Shown: one piece after another, positions 12,371 to 25,300 of the stretch
Layout of the letters: each line of letters opens with the position of its first letter
Position numbering within the stretch: the stretch's first letter is position 1
Source of the DNA: Flabesymbios commensalis
Lineage: Eukaryota; Annelida; Polychaeta; Terebellida; Flabelligeridae
Direction of reading: 5' to 3'
Length of the DNA stretch: 64,000 bases
NCBI GenBank assembly: GCA_964017125.1
Contig: OZ024902.1
Span: 38,429,836 to 38,493,835 of the forward strand
The notes under the pieces: model-generated
What the model was told of the DNA's origin: nothing
The model's input: only the letters and a program-made list of their open reading frames with translations
The model's database searches: none
Position numbers and translations under genes: made by a program

Positions 12371-12802
12371 GAGGATTTGGACAGTAGGTTTCGGCTATAA
12401 ATAGATGATGTCACTACAGGATCAGTACCTTCAGGGAATGCCTTTAGGGAACCCTTTAACCGAGATCAAATCAGTGGACGTCATTTTTTTAATTTGAATG
12501 TTTGGTCACTTTCTGTTTGATTTTTAACTGTCGAAGTAACAAGTTTGTAAGAGGTAAGTTCATTATTGTTTTATTCCTTAAAGACGAGTCTTGGATTTCA
12601 CCTTATATATTTCAATACAATGTAGGCTGTTTTACTCATTTTGTGTAATTCAATTGTATGTCAACTATCTCTGTTGTTCTACCAAAGTCACACAGACATG
12701 TTGTTCACAGTTCTACAAAACGAACTAAATGAACTATTCAGCACTACCATGAGCATTGCCGTTGCTATGCACTTTTGCAATAGGGCGTATACACGAGACT
12801 TT

Positions 12803-13314
12803 TAAGTTAATTCTGGGTCAGTGTCAGATAAGTTTACTACTTCTAATAGAAGTAGTAAACATACATTTTTTGACTTTATTATAATAATAATGAAATATCG
12901 AGAGAGATATAAAAAACAATGAATTAAAGTCTAATATCCAAATCTAATATCCTAGGCAAAATTGACTATTCTTTGGAATTAAAATCTGTGTGTCGTAAAT
13001 TAGTGTAGCTATAAATCAAACGCACCTTTCGACTGACGAGTCAGGTCCCTGTTGCTGATCCAGCGGTGACTCATTTACGCTCCATGTTCACTTTCCGTGT
13101 TGATATCATTCTCATTCCACAATTTCACTTTCATGCAATAATGTTTACAGAAATATTATTTGTGGATATACTTTATAATTACAAATATTAGCTGAAACTT
13201 TCATTTTATTAAATGACACTGTACCTTCTTCTTCACAAGTTGGACCAGTAAGTCCTGGTTCGCAGTTGCATTTGAAACTATTAAGCTGATCCTGCTGACA
13301 GGTTGAACCATCTC
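12803..13314. repeat. Segmental duplicate (intact copy) including part of EGF exon 7
   Basis: Partner of the 10,947-11,474 segment. Homology covers the intron 3' of the exon and runs into the exon. This copy continues on to a complete exon and acceptor, so it is likely the original. Confidence 0.85.
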
Positions 13315-13350
13315 CCTCGCAAGGATTAGGGATGCAATCGTTCTCAAGAT
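13225..13350 (-). CDS. EGF-like exon 7, last visible exon
   Basis: This 126-nt exon is phase 1-1, with acceptor gttttgtag and donor gtacag. It encodes LENDCIPNPCEGDGSTC, then CNCEPGLTGPTCEEE. The six EGF cysteines are intact. A second, 5'-truncated copy lies 1.8 kb further on. No further Cys-rich exon was found between this point and base 1, so the gene may end by a poorly conserved exon, by read-through past the donor, or beyond the window. Confidence 0.87.
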
Positions 13351-16300
13351 CTACAAAACACATATAGGCCTAATTATCTTTTATTTCATAATAACATTTG
13401 AATGCATAATGTTAACCAAGAAATCCCTAAGTAATATCATTTATTTTTTACCCACTTGAAGTAGCGTGTCGCTACCGCGACAGCAACTTCAAGTGGGTAG
13501 AAAATACTTAGGCTTCTATATAAGTAGCCTACAATTTGAATCAAAAGTTACCATGGTTACGCCACTCCAGCAAACGGGAAACATAATTATGTCTCCTTTA
13601 AATTCTCTTGTTTGTAGGACAAATAAAACCGCTGAAGACGTGATCAGCAAATAATAGCATCACTATTTACGGAGGGGCTTGATCAAAGTGCGTGACGGAG
13701 ATCTAGCTTGATATTTGTGACCATCGACTCAAAAAACACCAACGCGAGACCGAGTATGCACGCGACAAGTGACGCGACGACAGACGCGAAATTCACCTGA
13801 CTGTCTACAGACCAACGCGATAACCAACACGAATAGTGAGGCTACCGCTTTTCGTCAAAGGTCGGAGACGCCTGAGCCAGCCCGAACGGTGAGACGCGGG
13901 TTCCCACAAATATTTGTTCAGAATAATGTTTAAAACGAACTGAGCTTATGAAATTCGGAATATTTTATTTGTATGTAACAGTTACAAAATCGTTGCAAAC
14001 TTACAAAAATTGAAGTAACAAAGAGATGTGAGAATTAAATGTGTAATGAGCAAAATTTATGTTATTGTATGATCTGAAAAAGCATAGGTCTACGTCGCAA
14101 TGCGTTAGACTTACTTAGATTCCTGATAGGAATCTAGAATCTAGATGCTAGGCACTATTATTATTAATGACTAGATAAGTTTCATTGAATATCCATCTGA
14201 TGTCAAGACTAGGACATGGAATTAACTGACAATAAACAGATCATCATTAATCCTGCAAGATCAACACCAAAGTCACACAAGTGAAAAAAAATATAGGTGG
14301 AAAATAGGTGGAGCAATAGCTCCGGGGTGCGGGACATTTAGTGTGGCTAGCACAACATCCATAGTACCAACAATTCTTTTAAATGTTGGTCCAATGGATC
14401 AAATATTGACCATTTTCCGTTAAAAAATATTTACTGGTTCAGGTAAATATTTTGGAAATGTGGGTCAAAAGAAAAAGTAGATGTGCATGACATTTAGGTG
14501 CATCATGCAATGTAGATCTGTTAAATAATTCATCTGATACCGATATATAACATCAACAATATTAACAAAAAAGCTGCATAAATTCTGGTCCGATAGATTG
14601 AATATTTACAATTTTCTGTTAATAAATATTCACTAGTTCAGGTGAAAATATGAAAAATATAGGTGAGAAAAAGCAATAGCACCGTGATGCAGGTCATTTA
14701 GTGTGGCGAGCACTACATCCATACCACCAACACATCTTCTACATTTTGATTCAATGGATTAAATATTTACCATTTTCTGTAAAAAAAATATTCACTTGTT
14801 TAGGTAAATATTTTGGAAATGTAGCATTAAAAAGTAGTTGTGCATGACATTTAGGGTATCAAGCACACCTACTCTACCATGTAATGTAGGTTGGTTACAT
14901 AATTGATCTCATACCGATCTATAACATCAACAATGACAAAAAAGATATATAAAATCTTCTCCGATGGATGAAATATTCACGATATTCTGTTAATAAATAT
15001 TCACTAGTGTATGTGAATATTTGAAAAAATAGGTAAAAAAAGCAATAGCGCGGCGATGCGGGATATTTAGTGTGGCGAGCACTACATCCATACCACCAAC
15101 ACATCTTTTACATTTTGATCCAATGGATTAAATATTAACCATTTTCCGTAAAAAAATATTTACTGGTTCAGGTGAAGATTTTGAACAAAATGTAGCACAA
15201 AAAAAAGTCCTTTAGCTTGACATTGAGGGTGTCAAGCAAAACTACTCTATCATGTAATATAGATTGGTTAAATAATTGATGTGATACTGAACATCAACAA
15301 TGAAAAAAAGATGGTAAATAAAAATGAAATGAAATGAATCGGGCTTTAGGCCACCTTTGTGCACATATAGGCTAAACTGGGCCAGGAGAACCTCCTGAGG
15401 ATGGTGAGATGAATGAGATGACACTGTCCTCCAGACACAGGATTCGAAATTCGAGCCCTGGCGGTCTGAGGCCAAGCACGCTACCTCTCGGTCACGGAGG
15501 CTCCCCACAATACTGACTTTCACACGTGGATGGGGAAGAAACATTTTTGTTTCTTTCAAACCGCCGAGACCGGGAACCGAACCCCGAACTCTGGCGTGAA
15601 AGGCAGCGGTGCTAACCACTACCCTAGGGCCCCCGCCCGGGAGGGGATGTATACTGGAATGTATAGATGGTAAATACTAGTCCGATTGATAAAATCTTTA
15701 CCATTTTCTGTAAATAAATATTCACTACTAAATCTGAATATTTGAAAAAATATAGGTGAAACGAGTGTGGCGCGCACAACATCTATATATAGCACCAACA
15801 AATCTTTTACATTTTGATCAAACGGATAAATGTTAGTCCGATGGATTAAATGTTTACTATATTTTTCTGTTAATAGATGGAATAGATGGAAAAAGCAGTG
15901 GCGTCGCGGTGCAGGACATTTAGTGTGGGGGTGCACACCATCCCTAGCACCAATAAATTTTTAAAATTTTGGTCCAATGGATTAAATATTTACCATTTTC
16001 CGTAAAAAATATTTACTGGTTTAGGTAAATATTTTGGCAATATAGGTAAAAAAAGTAGCTGTGCATAACATTCAGGGTATCAAGCACAACTACTCTAACA
16101 TGTAATGTAGTTCGGTTAAATAATTAATCTGATACCGATCTATATTATAACATCAACAATATAAAAAAAGATTCTAGTCCGATGGATGAAATATTTACCA
16201 CCTTATTTGTCATATATGTCCTTTGTGTAACAACAGACATTTTGTTTAAATATCATTTTGAATATTTATATTCCCGAAATTTGTTATGTAATATCATTGT

Positions 16301-19300
16301 GCAACCACAGATATTTTATTAATATTATTGCTTCAGCTATCAAGCAAGGTTTTAGATAATGCAAAATTGAACAAGAGGCATAAAGTGCGATATTATTTCC
16401 CGCCATCAATAAGGTTAGAGTTTTGCGGTCACAAATATTTAAAAAGCCGACTTGTGGTGGCCATTTTAAATTTCAGTAAAATCACCTGCCTATTTCCAGG
16501 TGGTGGGAAATGTGATTGTAAAATTTGAATTATATCTCAACCTAATTTTGGGAGTTTCTGCGCCCACAAAAAAATTTCAAGTTCAGCCATGGCGGCCTTT
16601 TTGAATTTCAGTAAGACCTTTAATAAATCACCTGCACATCTCCATATCGTGGGGAATGTGATTGTAGAATTTGAGTAATTTCTTTCTAAATTTTTTATTT
16701 TTTGCGCCGAAAGAAAAATATGAACTTGATCCGTGGCGGCCAGTTTGAATTCAGGGTAAACCTTGCAAAAATCACTTGCACATCTCCATATCGTGAATAA
16801 TGGGATAGTAAAATTTGAATAATGTCTGACATTAAGTTTTAGAGTTTTTGCACTTAAAAAAATTATGAAGTTGTTTTGTGGCGGCCATTTTGAATCACAA
16901 CGAAGTGAAAAAATCACCTGCACATTTCAATATCGTGGGGAATTTGATTGTAAAATATGAATAATTGACTTTAAGTTTTTGATTTTTTGCGCCCACAAAA
17001 AAATGGGGTTGATCAGTGGCGGCCATTTTGAATTTCAGTGAAACTTAAAAACTCACCTGCGCATCTCCATATGGTGAATGCGATTGTAAAATTTGAAATT
17101 GTTATTATTTTTTATTGTCAACTTTTTGCATGTATTATTTTCTGTAACAATGGAGATTTTCTTTAATTATGTAAGGTTTTCAAGATAATGCGCAGAACTG
17201 ACTAAAAATTACCACCAGTCGCCCATTTTGGAATCTATGTCCTAAAAATACCTTTAATGTTAGAGGTTGAACTTGTGCAATTTAAAAATTGACTGGTATG
17301 TGTAAAAAAAAATGATGGATATACATGCACGTGAACAAAATGTATAGGGAACAAATATGTCCACCTGGTGAATAACTGAATAATTTCCTGTTTTCGCATG
17401 AATTCACCAACATAAAACTATGATCATAAAAATATTAAAATATAACTTCATTGGTGAATTGATTGCTCAAGAGTGTGCAAAGTTTTCTAATCTCTCCAAA
17501 TTGCAATAAAAACCGGACTACTACGCTATCTGAGAAAATTGTGTCACACTCATTCCTGCATTGCTCTTCTATTTTCCGTATTATGGACACTTGTACATGA
17601 GAAACAAAACGAAAATGAATTCACGCCACAGTATTTCAAGTGGCAAAGACCTGGCTTGCATATTTTTTTGGGGAAAAAAAATAAAAATGTCAGGTGTATC
17701 AACAATTTTATATTCACACGTTTTGGTAAATAATATTTACACGTATTCATCTCTGTGCCGGACTGATAAATACAATTTATTAAAATAAATAGAATATAGG
17801 GCAACTCTTCACTGTATCACACAATATATCCTATTCAAAATAGGAAGAAAATAAATATGAAAAGAGTGAGCTAGAATATGTAAACTATGCATGTCCCAGT
17901 ACGTGGTATCAGCAGGCCCGTTGCCAGCATGAGGCAGACGAAGCAGTTGCCTCGTCTGTTTTCTCATATTTTTTATTTTTCATCACTGAAAATTCTCAGA
18001 AATTTGGGGTTTTCAGAAATTCTGGCTCGGCCACCGTGCCTCGCCTCGTCTGATTTCCGATCCTGGCTACGGGCCTGATCGGTAATCACATTTAGAAGAT
18101 TGACATTACCATCTAATTATAGGCTACATGGAATACCCGCTTGCTTTCAGATTTTGGTGCAAAATAATGTTATTTATCAAAATTGAACTTCTTTGTTAAG
18201 ATTATTAATTATGAAGGCTTCATACTGCTTGTTGAGCTTTAAAACAAATGCGTCCCGAATCATTTCTGTCAATTCCTTCACGGGTTTTACATTTGCCACT
18301 CAGGGTAAATACTTAAACTTAAAGTTTATTCACCACGCATAGGGCATCACAAGTTTATCATCAATGCGGATGTCACAACGCAAATGTAAGGCTGTTAATT
18401 TTGCCATGCATTTACAAAAATAGATCATGTTTGGGATTTGCTGATGTTATAGTAACACACTGTCAACTCCATACAGCATGTACAGAGAAAATATCCATAA
18501 TAGACAATAAGTAAAACATTTGTGACATTGAAAATATTAAAATAATAGGTCTAGACTGTGTGAAAGTCATATGAGGAATAATTAGTCAATTATTCTTGAA
18601 CCATGACCACTGGATTTGCAAACATGTGTGCTTGGTCAAGTTATGTAGTGGTGAACTGGAGATTGCATTGCGTATACTTGTGAAAGTGCCAGATCAGCAC
18701 TAGTCATGACGGAGTTGACAAGCACTAAACAACCCCCTCATTCAATGGATTGTTTTTTAAAGTAGTACAATTTAAGCGTAGCCAAACATACAATATGATA
18801 ATCGAGTTAATATGCTCACACAACACCATGAAAAAAGGCCTATATTGCATGATGTTTTTTAAAAAACCCTCTTTTATTTCAGGCGATTGGAAGGAGGCAG
18901 CGTTAATACAGAAAACAAAGCTACAAAATATGACATTACGGTATGTGAGAGTAGTTGTCAACCAGCTTACCTGTTTCACACGTTGTACCAGTGAGTCCAT
19001 CTCCACAAGAACAAATAAACCCGTTCCCCTGATCCTCACACGTGGAACCCACACCAGCACATGGAGTAGGATCACAGTAGTTGTTGATATCTGCAACAGT
19101 CAGTGCTCATATGGATATGATAAATACAAATAAAATTCGATCAGTATAGCCTATATTTGAAATAAATACTCGATACATGCATAGGGTAGTGGGAAAGGGG
19201 TTATCATTGAAGAATAATTTTCACTGCAAACATTTGAACATTTTGCAATCCGACTGCATGGTTTTGTTTTGGCAAAGATTAATTGGTTATTGTCGGTTTG

Positions 19301-22300
19301 TCGCTGAATCAACATTAAAATTCAACGCAATTAGGCTAAAATAATAATAAATAGTTATTTTTATTTTGGCTTCTTTATATGGCCATAAGATGTGAACATA
19401 TCCATAAACTAGAATTGCGGAAATCTCTTACGTTTTGGGTTGCTGTGGCAACGTAGCAAGTGTGAATTTAAAATTCAACGCAATCAGGCTAAAATAATAA
19501 CAAATATGTATTTTTATTTTGGCTTCTTTATATTGCCAAAAGATGTGAACATATCCATAAACTAAAATTGCGGAAATCTCTTACGTTTTGGGTTGCTATG
19601 GCAACGTAGCAAGTGTGCTGAAAGCCCCATTTATAAGTTATTCCCATAATTCCTATTTATGTTCGAAATTAAATTTCGTCCTTATTTCCCGCTTAACTGA
19701 TAAATGCGCAACACAAAATTTAAAAAAAACTTGTAAACGCCATTGTGGACTATGAACATGCCGAGATGTTCACATCTTATGGCTGTATTGAGAAGCCATT
19801 TTTTTATGATATCAGCCTGATTGTATCGCCTATGTTAATGAGTCTTAAGTTTTGGGTTGCTGTGGCAACGTAGCAAATGTTATTCCCGTAGGCCTATTTC
19901 TTAATTAAATTTAAACGAAATGTAGGCTACGTTAAGCTTCGACGTAGGCCTACGGGGATAGGCCTACTGGGTATCTCGGCATCCAAGTCAGATTACGGTT
20001 GGTTCCATACTCACATGTTTTACAGTTAGTGCCGGTGTACCCCTCTGTACAGTGACAGACATAGCCACCATTGTCCGAGATGCACGTAGATCCAGCTTGA
20101 CATGGATCTGAGTTACACGTATTAGAATCGTCAGCTGAAACACAATAAACATAATGAGTAGCCATCATTTTCAAACGATATATAGGCTACCTGTCAGTGA
20201 CTGGTGGAACGTTTTACGCCTTAAAGTAGGTGGGTTGTTATGATTCGCCGAGTAAACATTTAGGGTGCCCAATACAACGGCACGCATCCGCACCATGGTC
20301 AACGACCACAGGAGTGCGGTCCGTCGAACGTAAATATTTTGAATATAATAAGGGAAGCATAACGACCCACCTACTTCAAAGGCCCTGATATGAGGCCCAG
20401 CCACACAGTGTCACCTGTGCAGAACGCAAACAGAAAAATGATTTTTAAAGTTTCGTGACAACCCTGCTTTTTCGCTATATAATCCACTGAACATTACACA
20501 AAATGTCTTCATGTATCTATGTCTTATTTCCATTATTAGTGAGGGCTCGTCGTGTGGTTTTCAGTATTAAACAGGCTCTCTAGGCATCTCATGTTTGTGA
20601 TATGCATTTTAGTTTTCACGAAGGGTGTCTGCACAGATACTGCAAGCGGTATATATATATATTTATCTTTGGAGGCCTTTTCCATCTTATCATACATCAA
20701 AGGAATATGACACAACCGATATCTTGTGGTGTTGGTGAATAAATATGGCTACGTGGCAATACAGTCTTACTGTATGGTGTTAATTAGAAGGTCATAAAAA
20801 CCAATGGGCATCAGGAAGGTTGCATTTCATTATCAGCTGGTTGCATAGCTATAACGTTCTCGTGAGAGAGCTTGAGAGAGTCCTTTCTCGCACTCATGAT
20901 TATGGTTTTCACTAGGCTACGAGACGTATGGTGAAATCAGCCCATCTCCATTGATCTCGCACTCTCTCCAATAACAGTTACAAGTGAACAAGTGAACAAG
21001 TGAACAAGTGAATTTATTCTGATGGTCTCATTTAAGAGACATGCAGATGCCAGGTAAATACAATACAATACAATAATTATAACATAAAATAACATAACAT
21101 AATATTATATAATTGTAATAGAACAGCAATGTTACACACACATAATAAATTTAATAAATCTACACAGGTTAAGCATACTAGGCATGTCTTGCTTACACAT
21201 AAGCTCTTCAAACTTTAATGTTGAAGGAAAATTATAATATTTACATTTAATATATTTCCTTCTCTCTTTTACAATACATAAATTAATATATTTCCTTCTC
21301 TCTTTTACAATACTGTGTCTTGTGTAAGCTTGTGCGCAGGGTAGGCCTCTATGCGGGTATGTTTTGTTTTTTATTTTGATCACTAAAAAAAATTACCAAT
21401 GACATAGGCCTGCGAAGATAGACAGTCGGTACAGTCTTCAAAACAGTTGCGGAAACATGGTCAACGTTACATCTGCGATAGATAAATCGATAGATAATAA
21501 CGACAATGATAAAAAACAGCACGACACTATTTTTTTCGTTGGCTAACCCTAGTAGGCTACTATAGATCACAAGGTTATATAGAGTTTAAAGTGTTTTGAG
21601 ACATCGTGCTAACAACTTTTTTTACTAGTTGACATAGAAATCCAAGGGTTATATATATAGGGAGATTAAAGTGTCGTTAATTGGCATAGAGGCTTATAAT
21701 TATATGCTAACATAATTTTAGATCAGTTGCCATATATTTATCGGATTTTAATTGAGCATAAAAAATACAAGAAACATCAAAAACATTGTGTATGTAACAA
21801 AACAAGGTTAGGCCATTTTCACAAAAGCCCTAAAGCTCGGATTACTTTGCTTGATATCTGCCTAGGCCTAAGTAATCAAATCGCTGTTTCGCTCACTTGA
21901 GAAACTGGATATAATTTAAGTGAATTCATTTGTTAACTACTATTTAAACTTCCATGACATCATACATAAACATAAGACATATTTTTATGAATTTAATGAA
22001 ACCTGTGAATCACTAATCAATTTATGTCGACAAAATGTTGAAAATCTGTTGATAGCGATAAACAATGTCAAAATAACAAAAAAAATACAATATTGTTTAA
22101 AAATCAATACAGTCATGTGCCGGATCGCTATAGGCTCCATTTTATCGGCTTCCTTGACCTCGAAAACATAGGGTTAGACACCTCATTTGTGCATCTACGA
22201 CGATTAATTTTTAAATTAGGGACACAAATACGATATGCTATAATGGCCGCTTTGAACAGAGCTGGTGACGTGTAACCTTGAACACGTTCAGTAAACAAAC

Positions 22301-25300
22301 TAATTATGACGTCATTATTATATTGTAAATGAATAATAAAACGTTGCACAGCGTCTCTATAATATATAAAATTCATGGACTGATATCTATTATTACGATT
22401 TTTCGCTATAATTATAACGTAAACAAAACCTAATGGTATGTGAACACACTATCATTTAACAAGACCTATATAAACGTAATACGATGTTTAAACGTGTCTG
22501 CGCAATAAATCCTCCTACTACATCAAATTATAAAAATAACATGAAAATACACCTTCAAGATAACTTCATTACATATTTGGTGCTTTCCAAATCGATTGTA
22601 CAATGTATTTGTTTTATTAAATGGGTATCATTAGCGTCACACATCGATTAACTTGTAGGAGCTGCACACACAAAAGGCATATTTTAGTGCATTTTCAGGA
22701 TAAGAGGTTGTACGGTTATAATGCCATTACCATGGCAACATCCCCGATTTTTTTTCACAACCATCCATTTCCTAGTCCAGACATATAAAGGAATCAAACA
22801 AATATGGTTGTGCTTTGTTCTACTGTGGGGAGGGGTTACTCCTATTTCTAGGCCTTTTTTAGAGGATGGCCGCAGCACTAGGCCTACTAGATGTCAAATG
22901 GTTATGGGCCTAATTCTGGAGATTAAAGAGTTCCAATGCCATGTGATGAAAAAAATATATATAACCGCAAAAGAAGTTTCCGAAATCCGAGGCACGGTTC
23001 TAGTCTGCTTGAGTGCATGCAAGAAAAAAAAATTGCCTAATATTTTGTAAACATAGCTGTATTGGTTTTCCTCATGGGCCAGAATCATAAATGTCCAGGA
23101 TATAATTATTGAAGGAACCAAGGAGACAAGTATATCTTCAACGTGTAGGCCCTTCCACCACCATCGCTGATAAGGCAGTGTACGCTTCTATACGATGTAA
23201 CTGGTACACACGATGTAGGCCTACCCACCAATTACATGTTCGATGTTGGGCCAGCGTCGCAGCCCATTGCTAATTCAATGCCGGTCAATCGTATTCGACG
23301 CTGGCCCAGCATTGAAACATAATTGAGTGACTGTCCCGCGTTTGCCTGACTGGCATACGGGTGACGCTTTATGCTCCGAAGGCCACCACCCGGATAACAC
23401 GATACATTGGCGCAATTGTGAAATGACGTTGGGCCACCGTCTGCAACGCTGGGCCAATATTATTCCAACCAAAACTCTTTAACCCTTTGACTTCCAGGCC
23501 GGGGTGCATAAATGTCAACCGTTTCTCACACACAGGACCCCTCGTTCCCCTAAATAGGACACAAGCCCAGGCAAAATAAACTTAACAGGATACCGGGCCT
23601 AATAAGTATTATCATTGAAAATTAACCGGTGAAACCGAGGGGGTAGTTTGAAACTAGAGGGGGTAACTTGGAACTAGTTTCAGATTAGAGGCCTACTCCC
23701 GGGGGTAATCTGAACAGAGGCGTGATCTGAAACTTTACACCGAGCCTAATCATACATGGCACGTCATGTTTAGTCGTATATATAGGCCTGTAGCTCCAAA
23801 CTTTGTAGATATTTAAAAAGCGGTGGCCATCTAGGTAAAAACAATTGTTATCCTTTGACCGTCAACGCATATTGAGCCCTTGGAGGTCAAGGAAGCGTTT
23901 GTGTGCAAACATGAATATTTACCAAAAAAGCATCCATCAGGTGTGCAGATCTGTCCTGGAAAACAAAAGAAAGGCGAACTAATGAGGTAAGGCACCGTCC
24001 TGACTGCGTGCTCTGTTTTACCGCACTGATGTGAGAAACTGCAGTCACTGTTGAGCCACACACTTCCGAACTGAAACGAAACACACAATGAATAGTGTTA
24101 ACCTTCTTCCCGCTACGTGTCCTTATTTAATGTTTCACCCACTTAAATTAGTGTCTCGCTACCCCAACTTTATCAGTGGGTGAAAATTACTGATATTTCT
24201 TTGATTTGAGACCAAACATTTGCAAAGCTTGCTAATTAAATGCTTATTTCACACCCGATACAAGTGGATCAGCTAATAAAATGATTCACAACCCGGCAAA
24301 CACGAGACACCGACCCAATGTTAGACCATTGATAGGCCACCATCTACGACGCTGTTCCAACGTTGGTACCACATCGGGTCGATGTCTAGCGTTTGCTGGA
24401 AAACAACTAATAACATCACACGGGAAACTACCTAGATATACAGCCATGGAGATATCTCCATCTATATACTATCTCCATGCTACAGCCATCCAGGAGGACT
24501 ATAGTCGCGCTTAAAATGGTTACGCCTAATATAAGGAACGACCAATGGTAAAACAGAAAAGCAGAATATGATAAAAGAAACGCACAGCATCAGAATATTC
24601 CAAAATACAATCAAAATACAAATGAATATACTTGTATGAAATAAGGTGCGTTTTAAATGAGAGCAGCTATTTTAAACTACATGCTAATCGGAGATCTCTT
24701 CCACAGTTAAGTGATAAATTAATCTAGGAACTGACAAGGGATGTCCTATAAAATTCCTGTTAATATCTGCCTTTTCGTTTGCAAAATTACCACCTGGGGC
24801 CAAAAAAATTGTATTTTTTCTGTACTTGTACCACCATAGACCTACTAACCATACAAGAGCAGTTTGTCTGTCCCATGTGATGCCCACGTTACCTTCCCAG
24901 TGTTATATGTTGGTTTTATCAAATATCTAGTTTTAAATATCAAAACATTGAAGAATTAATAATTAGAGTAGCCTAGCCTAACTGGTTGACTAAATCGCTA
25001 AGTATCTAGGTCCATAGGAGAAGCTATGACAAAATGCAATGAAACTATCGGTATCCTGATAGGCAACCTATAGTTTTAAGAATTAATGCATATCCCGAAA
25101 CGCCTACCGGAAATAGAAGTTGAGTAGATGGAAATTGTATGTCTACGACGCTGGACCAGCGTGAAACCCAACATTGATTCAACGTATTACATACCTCATG
25201 CCAGATGCCGTCCACTTTACAGCCACAGTTCATGGCATCCACACATGTGCCATTGTCATCCAGGACTTTGTTGTCCAGGCAAACGCAGACCTCGCCTTTA

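Noticed and set aside
16537-16923. 128-codon minus-strand ORF
   Set aside because: It spans several units of the 145-bp tandem repeat and has no domain; repeat-borne openness.
18750-19133. 127-codon plus-strand ORF
   Set aside because: Antisense shadow of EGF exon 6, whose splice sites and cysteines are on the minus strand.
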